Shown here one piece after another: positions 16,311-27,094 of a stretch of 63,640 nt of DNA. The notes under the pieces are model-generated. The model worked only from the letters and a program-made list of their open reading frames with translations. It was not told where the DNA came from and did no database searches. The DNA comes from Mycobacterium sp. Lineage in GTDB: Bacteria > Actinomycetota > Actinomycetes > Mycobacteriales > Mycobacteriaceae. Position 1 is the first letter of the stretch. Every line of letters begins with the position of its first letter. Position numbers and translations under genes: made by a program. The DNA is taken from the NCBI GenBank assembly GCA_025965895.1, contig JAOPWC010000013.1:1-63640 (forward strand), written 5' to 3'.

Positions 16311-18662
16311 CTAATCCTTGGCGAACGCCAGCGCCAGTTCCTTCTCCAGGTTCTCGTACGGCTCGCCGGAAACGTCCACGACGACCTGCGCGATCATTCC
16401 CCCGGTGAACGCGAACGGCGCCTTGTAGGCCCTGGACACCGACGAGCCGCTGTTGCGTCCAATGCTCAGGCTGGCGCCGGCCAACCCGAAGGTGCCCGGG
16501 TGGATCTTCATGTTCGGCAGCGAGCCGACGGCCTCATCGTCGATGTAGAGGGTCGCGTCACCCAGCGGTGTGTGACTGCCTTCAACGGTCCCGCCGCGGT
16601 TATAGCGGACTCCGAAGATGTGCTTGCCCAACGGAATCGGACTCGACGAGGAGAGCTTCTGCTCCTCTTCACCCATGAAGTTGTAGACGTAGTGCAGGCG
16701 CCCGTCCTGGACGAACAGCACGTGGCCGCCGTGCGCGCCGCCCTGCTTGAACAGAACGCCCTCGGCGCCGGTGGTGTCGATCGTCACCTCGGCCAGCACC
16801 GAGAACGACTGCCCTCGGATATCCACGGCCGCCCCGATTCCGACCTCGGCGCTGTTGGGGTAATAGACGAACCTGGACCGCTCGCCGACCAGATACGGCC
16901 GCCACCGCATCATCGTCTCCAGAATGTTCAGGTCGGCCAGCGGGAGCCCGTTGTATTTGGCTGCCTCGGTGAACCACAGCTGCTTCATCTCGTCCAGCTT
17001 CGCTGGCTGATCGGCGGCCAGATCGTGGCACTGGCTGCGGTCGGCCTCGATGTGGAACAGCTCCCAGCGATCCTTGTCGAAGTGCGACCAGCCCGACGGG
17101 GTCGCGGCGTGCACGGTGTCGGCGAACCAGCCGTTGTGCCAGATCCCCCGGGTGCCCAGCATCGTGTAGAACTGGGTGTCCTTGCCGGTGTCGGCGGCGG
17201 GATCGGCAAGCGCCGCTTGGAAACTGATCCCGTCGAGCGGCTTCTGCGCGATGCCTTTCACTGTCTCCGGCAGCGCGATGCCGAGCAGGTCGTACACGGT
17301 CGGGGTGATGTCGCAGACGTTGATGTAGTTGTCGCGTACTTCGCCATGCGCCGCAATGCCTCTCGGCCAGCTGATGATCGCGGTGTCGGCAATCCCGCCC
17401 TCGTGTGAGGCGTAACGCTTGAACAACTTGTACGGCGTGTTGAACGCCATTGCCCAGCCGATCGGGTAGTGGTTGTAGGTCTCCGGGCCGCCGAGGTTGT
17501 CGTAGAACTTCAGGCTCTCCTCGACGGTGTCGATGTACCCGTTGAAGAACTTGACCTCGTTGACCGAACCGTTGGGGCCGCCCTCGCCGCTGGCGCCGTT
17601 GTCGGAGATGACGACGATGATCGTGTTGTCGAGCTGGCCGGACTCCTCGAGGTAGTCGAGGATGCGGCCGAGTTGGTCGTCGGTGTAGGTGAGGAAGCCG
17701 GCGAACACCTCGGCCATCCGCGAGAACAGCCTCTTCTCCTCGTCGTTCAATGAATCCCACGGCCGAACCGTGTCCTGCAGTGGCCACGGTTCGCCGTTGG
17801 GGCCCTTGACGTCCAGGTAGGGGTTGGGCGGCGAAAGCTCGGTGTCGGGCGGAACGATGCCCATCTTCTTCTGATTCTCCAGCACGATCTCGCGGTAGCG
17901 CTCGTAGCCCATGTCGAACCGGCCCGCGTACTTGTCGGCCCAGTCCTTGAAGACGTGATGCGGCGCGTGGCCGGCGCCGGGGCAGACGTAGGAAAACCAG
18001 GGCTTGTTCGGCGCGATCACCCTGGCGTCGCGGATGAACTCGATCGTCTTGTCGGCGATGTCCTTCGACAGGTGGTAGCCCTCCTCGGGCGTGCCGGGAG
18101 GGGCGATCGGGTGGTTGTCGTACACCAGATCCGGGTACCACTGGTCGGTTTCGCCGCCCATGAAGCCGTAGAACCGCTCGAAGCCACGGAAGAGCGGCCA
18201 GTGCCGCCTGGTCGACGCGAGGTTGGCTTCCTCAAGCGGTGTCAGGTGCCACTTGCCGACGCAGTAGGTGTTCCAGCCTCGTTCGGCGAGCACCTCGGAA
18301 AGCAGCGCGGTTTCGGGGGGGATGCGGCCATTGGCGTTCGGGAAGCCATCGGTGAACTCTTCGATCGTCGCCATGCCGACCGTCGTCGCGTTGCGGCCGG
18401 TGAGCAATGACGCGCGCGTCGGTGAGCACAGGGCGGTGGTGTGGAACTGAGTCAGGCGCACGCCGCGCTCGGCGATCCGTCGCATGGCGGGCATCTCCAC
18501 GAGACCGCCGAAACAATCCCAGGTCGCGATGCCGGTGTCATCCCAGACGATGTAGAGCACGTTGGGGGCGTCTTCGGGCGCCGTCGGCGCGGCGTAGGGA
18601 CCCCAGTCGGGTTCGGAGTCGCGAATATCGAGCTCGATCTTGCCCTGAAACTCCGTCGCCAT
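16311..18662 (-). CDS. atsA: Arylsulfatase AtsA
   Basis: 783 residues, close to the 787 of M. tuberculosis AtsA. The sulfatase signature C-S-P-T-R is at Cys79-Arg83 (LCSPTRASLLTGR); Cys79 would be modified to formylglycine. Metal-binding residues are expected in YIVWDDTGIATWD near the N-terminus and in the VVISDNGASGEGG segment. There is no signal peptide, so a cytoplasmic enzyme is likely. It releases sulfate from sulfate esters, giving a sulfur source. GGGAGCC precedes the ATG. Paired with its activating enzyme and placed between the S10 and spc operons. Confidence 0.94.
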   Translation of the reverse strand: MATEFQGKIELDIRDSEPDWGPYAAPTAPEDAPNVLYIVWDDTGIATWDCFGGLVEMPAMRRIAERGVRLTQFHTTALCSPTRASLLTGRNATTVGMATIEEFTDGFPNANGRIPPETALLSEVLAERGWNTYCVGKWHLTPLEEANLASTRRHWPLFRGFERFYGFMGGETDQWYPDLVYDNHPIAPPGTPEEGYHLSKDIADKTIEFIRDARVIAPNKPWFSYVCPGAGHAPHHVFKDWADKYAGRFDMGYERYREIVLENQKKMGIVPPDTELSPPNPYLDVKGPNGEPWPLQDTVRPWDSLNDEEKRLFSRMAEVFAGFLTYTDDQLGRILDYLEESGQLDNTIIVVISDNGASGEGGPNGSVNEVKFFNGYIDTVEESLKFYDNLGGPETYNHYPIGWAMAFNTPYKLFKRYASHEGGIADTAIISWPRGIAAHGEVRDNYINVCDITPTVYDLLGIALPETVKGIAQKPLDGISFQAALADPAADTGKDTQFYTMLGTRGIWHNGWFADTVHAATPSGWSHFDKDRWELFHIEADRSQCHDLAADQPAKLDEMKQLWFTEAAKYNGLPLADLNILETMMRWRPYLVGERSRFVYYPNSAEVGIGAAVDIRGQSFSVLAEVTIDTTGAEGVLFKQGGAHGGHVLFVQDGRLHYVYNFMGEEEQKLSSSSPIPLGKHIFGVRYNRGGTVEGSHTPLGDATLYIDDEAVGSLPNMKIHPGTFGLAGASLSIGRNSGSSVSRAYKAPFAFTGGMIAQVVVDVSGEPYENLEKELALAFAKD

Positions 18663-18885
18663 CGTCGGCTCCCGTTCTGCTCTGTCCCCGCTCGTTCTGA
18701 ACGTGGCGTGGACACTACACCCGCCCAGTGGTAGTCAGCTGAGAAAATTGACGACGGCGGCATTACGGCTTTATGTCGCTCTCTTGATCATGAAAGACGC
18801 TGTCGCTCATCGCCTCCAGCGGGTGTGCTGCGGGCCCGTTGTTCCGCCAGCTCGGCGGCCGGGACTCGCCCTTAACCGCTTAATG

Positions 18886-18930
18886 ACGCGAAGGCCCCCG
18901 CACGCTCGGCGTGTCCGGGGGCCTTCGCGT
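18886..18930 (-). terminator. Hairpin terminator of the S10 operon
   Basis: A perfect 15-bp stem: arm 18886-18900 (ACGCGAAGGCCCCCG) pairs with 18916-18930, loop 15 bases. It begins 14 bases after the rpsQ stop. There is no U-run behind it, as is common in mycobacteria. Confidence 0.88.
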
Positions 18931-18944
18931 GTGCGTGGCCTGGC

Positions 18945-19262
18945 TTACTTGGCCTTCTCGAGGATCTCGACCAGTCGCCAGCGCTTCGTCGCCGACAGCG
19001 GTCGAGTCTCCATCAGCGTCACACGATCGCCGATTCCCGCCACGCCGTTCGCGTCGTGCGCTTTGACCTTCTTCGTGGTCCGGATGATCTTGCCGTACAG
19101 CGGGTGCTTCACCCGGTCCTCGAGCTCGACCACGATGGTCTTCTGCATCTTGTCGGACACCACGTAACCGATCGCGGTCTTGCGACGGCCCCGCGGCTTC
19201 TCGGCGCGCGGAGTATTCCTGGGCCCCTTAGCCTTCGGAGCCGCTTGTGTCTTCTCTGCCAT
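18945..19262 (-). CDS. rpsQ: 30S ribosomal protein S17
   Basis: 105 residues. A charged N-terminal extension ([15 protein letters not shown]) precedes the S17 core [20 protein letters not shown] and [21 protein letters not shown] primary 16S rRNA binder. Its ATG overlaps the rpmC stop by one base; last gene of the S10 operon. Confidence 0.98.
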   Translation of the reverse strand: MAEKTQAAPKAKGPRNTPRAEKPRGRRKTAIGYVVSDKMQKTIVVELEDRVKHPLYGKIIRTTKKVKAHDANGVAGIGDRVTLMETRPLSATKRWRLVEILEKAK

Positions 19263-19495
19263 TACGATTCCTCACCGCCGGGCCCGGACGCCAGTCCCAG
19301 CTCACGCTCACGCAACATCGTGTAGACCCGTGCAATCTCGCGGCGCACCATGCGCAGCCGACGGTTGTTGTCGAGCTGGCCCGTCGCCATCTGGAAGCGC
19401 AGGTTGAACAGCTCTTCCTTCGACTCGCGCAGGCGTTCGAGCAGCTCTTCGTCGGTGAGCTCACGCAGTTCGCCTGCCGAAACTCCCACTGCCAT
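19262..19495 (-). CDS. rpmC: 50S ribosomal protein L29
   Basis: 77 residues from ATG 19495. Upstream extension of the frame is not homologous. The L29 core reads [20 protein letters not shown] and [14 protein letters not shown]. It lies at the polypeptide exit tunnel, near the signal recognition particle docking site. One-base overlaps with both neighbours. Confidence 0.97.
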   Translation of the reverse strand: MAVGVSAGELRELTDEELLERLRESKEELFNLRFQMATGQLDNNRRLRMVRREIARVYTMLRERELGLASGPGGEES

Positions 19496-19911
19496 CAGAA
19501 CTGCTCCTCTCGCGTCACGATGCGTGCCTTGATCGGCAACTTGTGGATCGCCCGGGTCAGCGCCGCCCGCGCAATCTCCTCGTTGGGGTAGCTCAGCTCG
19601 AACAGGATCCGGCCGGGTTTGACGTTGGCCACCCACCACTCGGGCGAGCCCTTACCGGAACCCATCCGGGTTTCCGCGGGCTTCTTGGTCAGTGGCCGGT
19701 CGGGGAAGATGTTGATCCAGACCTTGCCGCCACGCTTGATGTGCCGGTTGATCGCGATACGGGCTGACTCGATCTGCCTGTTCGTGATGTAGGCATGTTG
19801 GAGCGCCTGGATGCCGTAGTCACCGAAGCTGACCGAGGTGCCGCCACTGGCGATTCCTCGTTGCTTTGGGTGATGTTGCTTGCGGTGCTTGACTTTTCGG
19901 GGAATCAGCAT
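19495..19911 (-). CDS. rplP: 50S ribosomal protein L16
   Basis: 138 residues from ATG 19911; the longer open frame upstream is an rpsC shadow. Begins [19 protein letters not shown] and contains [19 protein letters not shown], the family signature. It organises the A-site region of 23S rRNA. Confidence 0.98.
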   Translation of the reverse strand: MLIPRKVKHRKQHHPKQRGIASGGTSVSFGDYGIQALQHAYITNRQIESARIAINRHIKRGGKVWINIFPDRPLTKKPAETRMGSGKGSPEWWVANVKPGRILFELSYPNEEIARAALTRAIHKLPIKARIVTREEQF

Positions 19912-19913
19912 GA

Positions 19914-21267
<1,354 letters not shown>

Positions 21268-21271
<4 letters not shown>

Positions 21272-21549
21272 CGCCTCTTGCTCTTCCGGTCGTCCTTGAT
21301 GTGGCCCTTGAACGTCCGGGTCGGCGCGAACTCGCCGAGCTTGTGCCCGACCATCGCCTCGGTGACGAACACCGGGACGTGCTTGCGGCCGTCATGCACC
21401 GCGAAGGTGTGCCCGATGAAGTCGGGGATGATGGTCGATCGGCGCGACCAGGTCCTGATGACCTGCTTGGTGTTCTTCTCGTTCTGCGCGTCGACCTTCT
21501 TGAGCAGATGGTCGTCGACGAACGGACCTTTCTTGAGGCTGCGTGGCAT
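21268..21549 (-). CDS. rpsS: 30S ribosomal protein S19
   Basis: 93 residues. Begins [19 protein letters not shown] and holds [20 protein letters not shown], both diagnostic. Works with S13 in the 30S head. Its stop overlaps the rplV ATG. Confidence 0.98.
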
Positions 21550-21571
21550 CGCTGGCTACTCCTGGACTTTC

Positions 21572-22414
21572 TTAGCGCGAGTGCTTCTTGCCGGTGCGCC
21601 GGCGTCGGACGATGAGCTTGTTGCTCGGTTTGTTCGGCTTGCGGGTGCGGCCCTCGGGCTTGCCCCACGGGCTCACCGGGTGACGGCCACCCGAGGTCTT
21701 TCCCTCGCCGCCGCCGTGCGGATGATCCACCGGGTTCATCACGACACCGCGGACGGTGGGGCGTTTGCCTTTCCACCGCATGCGGCCGGCCTTACCCCAG
21801 TTGATGTTGGCCTGCTCGGCGTTGCCGACCTCGCCGACCGTCGCGCGGCATCGCGCATCGACACGGCGGATCTCGCCGCTGGGCATGCGTAGCGACGCGT
21901 AACTGCCCTCCTTACCGAGCAACTGGATGCTCGAGCCGGCCGACCGGGCCAGCTTCGCACCGCCGCCGGGTCGCAGCTCCACGGCATGGATCGTGGTACC
22001 GGCCGGGATGTTGCGCAGAGGCAGGTTGTTACCGGGCTTGATGTCGGCGTTCGGGCCGGACTCGACCGTGTCGCCCTGACCGAGGCCCTGGGGGGCGATG
22101 ATGTAGCGCTTCTCGCCGTCGAGGTAGTGCAGCAAGGCGATCCGCGCGGTGCGGTTGGGGTCGTATTCGATGTGGGCCACTTTCGCGTTCACACCGTCTT
22201 TGTCGTGGCGACGGAAGTCGATCATCCGGTAGGCACGCTTGTGGCCGCCGCCCTTGTGGCGGGTCGTGATGCGCCCATGCGCGTTTCGGCCGCCGCGCCC
22301 GTGCAGCGGACGAACCAGCGACTTCTCCGGCTCCGAGCGGGTGATCTCGGCGAAGTCGGAGACGCTGGCACCGCGACGACCGGGGGTCGTCGGCTTGTAC
22401 TTGCGAATTGCCAT
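21572..22414 (-). CDS. rplB: 50S ribosomal protein L2
   Basis: 280 residues. Contains the highly conserved [19 protein letters not shown] segment, with the histidine next to the peptidyl-transferase centre, and [18 protein letters not shown] at the start. Required for subunit joining and peptidyl transfer. Confidence 0.98.
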   Translation of the reverse strand: MAIRKYKPTTPGRRGASVSDFAEITRSEPEKSLVRPLHGRGGRNAHGRITTRHKGGGHKRAYRMIDFRRHDKDGVNAKVAHIEYDPNRTARIALLHYLDGEKRYIIAPQGLGQGDTVESGPNADIKPGNNLPLRNIPAGTTIHAVELRPGGGAKLARSAGSSIQLLGKEGSYASLRMPSGEIRRVDARCRATVGEVGNAEQANINWGKAGRMRWKGKRPTVRGVVMNPVDHPHGGGEGKTSGGRHPVSPWGKPEGRTRKPNKPSNKLIVRRRRTGKKHSR

Positions 22415-22449
22415 GGCTGGTGTCTCTCAGTCTCTTTGGTGTCCGGGGG

Positions 22450-22752
22450 TTAGGCCGGTGCTCCGAACAGGTCGATCGGCTTGCTGCCGGGGGACAGGGT
22501 CACGATCGCGCGCTTGGTGTCCTTGCGCTTGCCGTAACCGGTACGCGTCCTCTTGCGCTTGCCCGGCCGGTTGGCGGTGTTCACCGAGTCGACCTTGACG
22601 TTGAAGATCTTCTCGATCGCGATCTTGATCTGTGTCTTGTTCGAGTCGGGGTGGACGATGAAGGTGTAGACGTTGTCCTCGATCAGCCCGTAGGACTTCT
22701 CGGAAATCACGGGAGCGAGGATGATGTCGCGGGGGTCGGTGACGCTCGCCAT
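22450..22752 (-). CDS. rplW: 50S ribosomal protein L23
   Basis: 100 residues. [18 protein letters not shown] and [17 protein letters not shown] are typical of L23, the docking site for trigger factor and signal recognition particle at the tunnel exit. One-base overlap with rplD. Confidence 0.98.
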   Translation of the reverse strand: MASVTDPRDIILAPVISEKSYGLIEDNVYTFIVHPDSNKTQIKIAIEKIFNVKVDSVNTANRPGKRKRTRTGYGKRKDTKRAIVTLSPGSKPIDLFGAPA

Positions 22753-23438
22753 CAGGCCGAAACCTCCGTCGATGCTGTTTGAGCGGGCGGCTCATCGCCG
22801 TCGGTCTTGCGGTTCGCGCCGATGAACGCGTTGAGCGCCGCCACGCTGAACACCACCTCATCGGAGCGCAACACGTCGTGGGTGTTGAGCTGATCGGGCG
22901 AGAGCACGTGCACGCCGGGAAGGTTGCGCACGCTCTTGGCTCCCGTCTCGTCGGTGCGGCCGACCACGATCAGCACCTGCTTGCGCTCGGTGATCGTGCC
23001 GAGAAAAGCCTTGGCGCTCTTGGTGGACGGCGTCTGTCCCGTCACCAACTCGGTGATCGCGTGGATCCGTCCGTTGCGAGCCCGGTCCGACAGTGCACCG
23101 CGCAGCGCGGCCGCGATCATCTTCTTAGGCGTGCGCTGGCTGTAGTCGCGAGGCTTCGGGCCGTGGACGGTGCCGCCGCCGACGAACTGCGGGGCCCGCG
23201 TCGAACCCTGCCGGGCCCGCCCGGTGCCCTTCTGCCGATACGGCTTCTTGCCGCCGCCGCGAACCTCGCCGCGCGTCTTGGTCGAGTGGGTGCCCTGTCG
23301 GGCCGCGGCCTGCTGGGCGGTCACCACCTGGTGCATCAGTGCGATGTTCGCCGGCGCGTCAAACAGCTCGGCCGGCAGCTCGATGGAGCCGTCGGTCTTG
23401 CCGTCCGGTGTCTTCACGTCAATCTTGAGCGCCGCCAT
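22752..23438 (-). CDS. rplD: 50S ribosomal protein L4
   Basis: 228 residues. The extended loop [20 protein letters not shown] reaches the macrolide-binding part of the exit tunnel. The E. coli protein also represses S10 operon expression; no equivalent leader structure can be assigned by eye here. One-base overlaps with rplC and rplW. Confidence 0.98.
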   Translation of the reverse strand: MAALKIDVKTPDGKTDGSIELPAELFDAPANIALMHQVVTAQQAAARQGTHSTKTRGEVRGGGKKPYRQKGTGRARQGSTRAPQFVGGGTVHGPKPRDYSQRTPKKMIAAALRGALSDRARNGRIHAITELVTGQTPSTKSAKAFLGTITERKQVLIVVGRTDETGAKSVRNLPGVHVLSPDQLNTHDVLRSDEVVFSVAALNAFIGANRKTDGDEPPAQTASTEVSA

Positions 23439-24091
23439 CAGTTCTCACCTCGTTTGATCGCGCTGCGGACCATGACGAGACCTCCCCGGCGTCCGGGAAT
23501 CGCGCCTTTGATCAGCAGCACGCCGTTTTCCGTATCAACCTTGTGCACCAACAGGTTCTGGGTGGTGACGCGGTCGTTGCCCATCCGGCCCGCCATCCTG
23601 GTGCCCCTGAAGACCCGGCCCGGGGTGGCGCAGCCGCCGATGGAGCCCGGCCGGCGGTGGACCGCCTGCGCGCCGTGGCTCGCGCCCTGGCCGTGGAAGC
23701 CGTGGCGCTTCATCGTTCCGGCGGTGCCCTTCCCCTTCGAGGTGCCGGTCACATCGACATAGCTGCCGTCGCTGAACATCTCGGCGGTCAACTCCTGACC
23801 CACCTGGTATTCGGCGGCAGCCTCGGGACCGTCGAGGCGCAATTCGGCAAGGTGCCGGCGCGGGTTCACGCCCGCGGCTGTGTACTGGCCCGTCACGGGC
23901 TTGTTCACCTTGCGCGGGCTGATCTCTCCGTAGGCCACCTGCACGGCGCTGTAGCCGTCGCGCTCCGGCGTACGGATGCGCGTCACGACATTGGGTCCGG
24001 CCTTGACGACCGTCACCGGCACCACACGGTTGTTCTCGTCGAACACCTGCGTCATGCCGAGCTTTGTGCCCAGAATGCCCTTTCTCGCCAT
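23438..24091 (-). CDS. rplC: 50S ribosomal protein L3
   Basis: 217 residues. [17 protein letters not shown] and [20 protein letters not shown] are the family signatures. Residue 154 is Cys ([10 protein letters not shown]), the wild-type residue whose change to Arg is linked to linezolid resistance in M. tuberculosis. An initiator of 50S assembly. Confidence 0.98.
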   Translation of the reverse strand: MARKGILGTKLGMTQVFDENNRVVPVTVVKAGPNVVTRIRTPERDGYSAVQVAYGEISPRKVNKPVTGQYTAAGVNPRRHLAELRLDGPEAAAEYQVGQELTAEMFSDGSYVDVTGTSKGKGTAGTMKRHGFHGQGASHGAQAVHRRPGSIGGCATPGRVFRGTRMAGRMGNDRVTTQNLLVHKVDTENGVLLIKGAIPGRRGGLVMVRSAIKRGEN

Positions 24092-24105
24092 TTCTGTGGT
24101 GTCTC

Positions 24106-24411
24106 CTACTGAATGTTCACGTCGACGCTGGCCGGCAGATCGATACGCATCAGCGCATCAACCGTCTTCGGCGTCGGGTCGAGGATGTCGATCAGCCGCT
24201 TGTGGGTGCGCATCTCGAAGTGCTCGCGCGAGTCCTTATACTTGTGCGGCGAGCGGATGACGCAGTACACGTTCTTCTCTGTCGGCAGCGGCACAGGCCC
24301 GACCACGCTGGCGCCGGTGCGAGTGACCGTCTCGACGATCTTGCGCGCCGAGGCGTCGATCGCCTCGTGGTCATAGGCCTTGAGCCTGATGCGGATCTTC
24401 TGTCCCGCCAC
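24106..24411 (-). CDS. rpsJ: 30S ribosomal protein S10 (NusE)
   Basis: 101 residues. Begins [19 protein letters not shown] and contains [20 protein letters not shown]. It has two roles: 30S head protein and partner of NusB in transcription antitermination. First gene of the S10 operon, behind a leader of nearly 280 bases. Confidence 0.98.
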
Positions 24412-24790
24412 GCTTCTCCTACCTCACTCCTGCTTGGGCCTTGCTACTGTCGCGCTCATCGCGCTTCGAGTTGTACCGGCGCTCTCGTCGATCGAGGCGT
24501 CCGGTGTGCCGCCACTGTTTACCTGTCCTGGTCCACCGGTCCCCGCGGTCGGGTGTGTCACCCTTGCGCAGCCTCGTCCGCGCCAGCAAATCCGTCGCGA
24601 CTCGAGGGTGGGACCGGACGCGCCCGTTCGGGCGCCGGTTGTATGCCCGGCCCGACACGCCCGCAGGGCATATCCGGCGCAAGGCAACCTGAACAGTATG
24701 CCCTAATCCGGGCGCGCAGCCAAATCCCTCTCGACCAAGGTCACAGCCACTCGAGGGTGCCGTTTCTTACTCATCAGTAGGATACCGCGC
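24412..24790. other. S10 operon leader and divergent promoter region
   Basis: 379 bases. From the predicted start near 24688 to rpsJ the leader is about 277 bases, GC-rich, with several short inverted repeats (for example CGCCCG-TTC-GGGCG). Small open frames exist, one starting TTG 24687, but they have no ribosome binding site or recognisable product. Upstream of the promoter lies the short gap to the thioesterase gene at 24791. Confidence 0.5.
24695..24723 (-). promoter_or_regulatory. Housekeeping (SigA-type) promoter of the S10 operon
   Basis: Minus-strand TTGGCT (24723-24718), 17-base spacer, CATACT (24700-24695). The same TTGGC -35 core and spacing are used in front of rplN. Confidence 0.75.
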
Positions 24791-25279
24791 ATGACCCCGC
24801 GCATGACCCTGTCCAGCCCGACGTATCGGCTGTGGAATCGGCTGGCGCCACGACCCGGCGGTTCTCGCCTGTTCTCGGCCGCCGCCATGCTCCGGGTGCC
24901 GTATTTCGCGTCGATCGTGCCGCATGTGCGCCGGATGGAGCCGGGCTTCGCCGAAGTGACGGTGCCCAAGTGGTTCTACGTCTACAACCACTTGGGGACG
25001 GTGCACGCCATCGCGTCCTGCAACGCCGCGGAACTCGCGATGGGCATGGTGATGGAGGCCACTGTGCCGACGACTCATCGCTGGATCCCGAAAGCGATGT
25101 ACGTGCGGTACCTGGAGAAGGCGACCACTTCGCTTCGGGCTCGGGCGAGCATCGATCCCCCTGATTTCGCGGCGATCTCCGAGGGGTTCGACCTCGTCGT
25201 GCCGGTGAGCGTGTTCGACCGGGCCGGCACCGAGGTGGTGCACGCGGACATCACCACCTGGGTGACGCCGGCGCGTTGA
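24791..25279 (+). CDS. Hotdog-fold thioesterase-like protein (DUF4442 type)
   Basis: 162 residues from ATG 24791; a further in-frame ATG lies at 24803. The segment NHLGTVHAIASCNAAELAMG looks like the hotdog-fold active-site helix of PaaI/DUF4442 proteins, and the C-terminal half HADITTWVTP fits the paired strand pattern. Such proteins hydrolyse acyl-CoA thioesters, but the substrate is unknown here. Stands alone, divergent from the S10 operon and convergent with the carboxylesterase. Confidence 0.75.
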   Translation: MTPRMTLSSPTYRLWNRLAPRPGGSRLFSAAAMLRVPYFASIVPHVRRMEPGFAEVTVPKWFYVYNHLGTVHAIASCNAAELAMGMVMEATVPTTHRWIPKAMYVRYLEKATTSLRARASIDPPDFAAISEGFDLVVPVSVFDRAGTEVVHADITTWVTPAR

Positions 25280-25329
25280 TCGAACGACCGCCAAGAGACG
25301 ATCGCCAACAGACGGTTGAGTGCCAAGAG

Positions 25330-26943
25330 TTAGCTCGACTGCAGCGGCACTGTCGCCCAGAACGCGCACTGGTGGGCGTCGTCAAAGTCGGTGAAGGTGT
25401 GCACCTCGGGCGTCTGCAAAGACATCCTCGGGCCGTCCGCCGTATTGCGGCCGAGCGCGGGCCAGGGCGGCTGCCCATCGACCTGCGGCGCGCCGGTCGT
25501 CACGAATCGCGCCCAGTACGTGATCATCTCGTCCGACAGCCGTTTCTGGGCGGGGTCGAGCGGCGGCGCGCCTCCGACATCGAACAGGTATCGCAACTCC
25601 AGGGAATGACTGGCACCGACCGGGAACGGCATGCTGCGGAGTGGCGCCGGCGCAGGGGCGTTGCGGTCGTTGAATTCGTAGCCGTACACCGGCGCTGCCT
25701 GCGTCAGTGAGCCGGCGACCCGATCGGTCGAGCATGCGAACACCCCGTCGGTCACTGCCGCCGAATAGGCCAGGGCGGCATCGCCGCCGTACCGGCTCAC
25801 CGGATATCGCTGGGCGATCTGGGCTGCTATCGGGCCGAACGTGTCGTTGAGCGCCGCGGGGTAATCGGGCTCCCGCCCGAGCCGCAGGTATTGCGACGCG
25901 ACGAACAGCGTGAACTCGTCGTGGGTGGTGCCGATCAGCACCGGAACCTTGGCGGCACGGCGCTGTGCGGCGGCGGTCATCGGGTCGATCGGGATCAGCG
26001 GGGTCCCGGTGACCGGGCCGGTGAGTCCGTCCGCGGCGATGTGGTAGTACCAGGGCGGCCTATCCAGTTTGGACACAGGCAGCGCACGCAGGCAGTCTGC
26101 GGCGGTGTGCTGATCTCCGCAGCCGACTGACGCGGCGTAGTCGAGACTCACCCGCTGTGCGGTGGGCACGTCGGCCTGCGCCTGGCAGGGCCCGCTCTGG
26201 ATGATCGCGGCGCGGAACAGACTCGCAGAGGCCGGTGAGACGAGGTGGTCGCAGACGGACATCGCGCCGGCCGACTCCCCCGCAATCGTCACCTTGCCCG
26301 GATCGCCGCCGAAGTTGGCGATGTTGTCGTGCACCCAGCGCAGCGCGGCCTGCTGGTCGGCCAGGCCGTAATTCCCCGCCTGGGCGCCAGGCGCCAGCGC
26401 CGGGTGCGCCAGGAAGCCGAGCGCGCCCAACCGGTAGTTGAACGTCACGACGACGATGTCGCCCCGGTCGGCCAGCCACCGCGCGTCATAGATGTCGCCG
26501 CTGCCGTTGACGAATGCGCCGCCGTGGATCCACACCATCACCGGCCGCTGCGCCGTCGCCGGCCGGTTGGGTGTCCACACATTGAGCGTCAGACAGTCCT
26601 CACTGGTCGAAAGTCCGTAATCAGGATCCTGTCTGGTGTCCTGCACGCAGCGCAGGCCGAACTTCGACGCATCGCGCACCCCCTGCCACGGCAAGGGTGC
26701 CGCGGGCGGCTGCCAGCGCAGCGGTCCCACCGGCGGCGCGGCATACGGAATGCCGGCGAAGAGCAGGTGATCGGCGGCGAATGCGCCACGCACAGCGCCG
26801 GACATCGTCTGCACCAGTGTGGGGTCCGCCGATCGGGTCGGCGTCGGACTGGCCGGCGCAGCCGTGCCGCCGCGACCGCACCCCGACAGCAGTGCGAGCG
26901 CCGCGACCAGAGCCGCGAGATGCCGGCGGCTTGCGTACTGCAC
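25330..26943 (-). CDS. Carboxylesterase type B, predicted lipoprotein
   Basis: 537 residues. The N-terminus is a lipoprotein signal with lipobox LLSGC (Cys22), so the enzyme should be anchored outside the membrane. Catalytic triad: Ser224 in the nucleophile elbow GESAGAMS, Glu343 in TTHDEFTLF and His446 in VGASHSLEL. The oxyanion motif HGGAF is at 140-144. It would hydrolyse carboxylic esters; the natural substrate is unknown. Divergent from the P450 across a 151-base gap holding five 11-bp repeats, so the two may be co-regulated. Confidence 0.9.
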   Translation of the reverse strand: MQYASRRHLAALVAALALLSGCGRGGTAAPASPTPTRSADPTLVQTMSGAVRGAFAADHLLFAGIPYAAPPVGPLRWQPPAAPLPWQGVRDASKFGLRCVQDTRQDPDYGLSTSEDCLTLNVWTPNRPATAQRPVMVWIHGGAFVNGSGDIYDARWLADRGDIVVVTFNYRLGALGFLAHPALAPGAQAGNYGLADQQAALRWVHDNIANFGGDPGKVTIAGESAGAMSVCDHLVSPASASLFRAAIIQSGPCQAQADVPTAQRVSLDYAASVGCGDQHTAADCLRALPVSKLDRPPWYYHIAADGLTGPVTGTPLIPIDPMTAAAQRRAAKVPVLIGTTHDEFTLFVASQYLRLGREPDYPAALNDTFGPIAAQIAQRYPVSRYGGDAALAYSAAVTDGVFACSTDRVAGSLTQAAPVYGYEFNDRNAPAPAPLRSMPFPVGASHSLELRYLFDVGGAPPLDPAQKRLSDEMITYWARFVTTGAPQVDGQPPWPALGRNTADGPRMSLQTPEVHTFTDFDDAHQCAFWATVPLQSS

Positions 26944-26971
26944 GACGAGGAAGCCTAACGGGCGGATACGA

Positions 26972-27026
26972 GGTTCAGTCAGGGTTCAGCCACGGATCAG
27001 TCAGGGATCAGTCAGGGATCAGTCAG
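26972..27026. repeat. Five direct 11-bp repeats between esterase and P450 genes
   Basis: Consecutive units from 26972: GGTTCAGTCAG, GGTTCAGCCAC, then three identical GGATCAGTCAG (26994-27004, 27005-27015, 27016-27026). The period is close to one helical turn, so all units face the same side of the DNA. It lies in a divergent promoter region and could be a repeated operator, or a simple replication-slippage array. Confidence 0.93.
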
Positions 27027-27094
27027 CGCAATGCGGTTCCCGTCAGCGCGCGTTCACAGACACTCGTAACGGTAGCCGCCTCAGAGGAGAGACG

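Noticed and set aside
24419..24687. Small open frames in the S10 leader as a leader peptide
   Set aside because: No ribosome binding site, TTG or ATG starts with chance-like composition, and no conserved motif.
26972..27026. CRISPR array at the 11-bp repeats
   Set aside because: Units are contiguous without spacers, too short, and no cas genes are present anywhere in the window.
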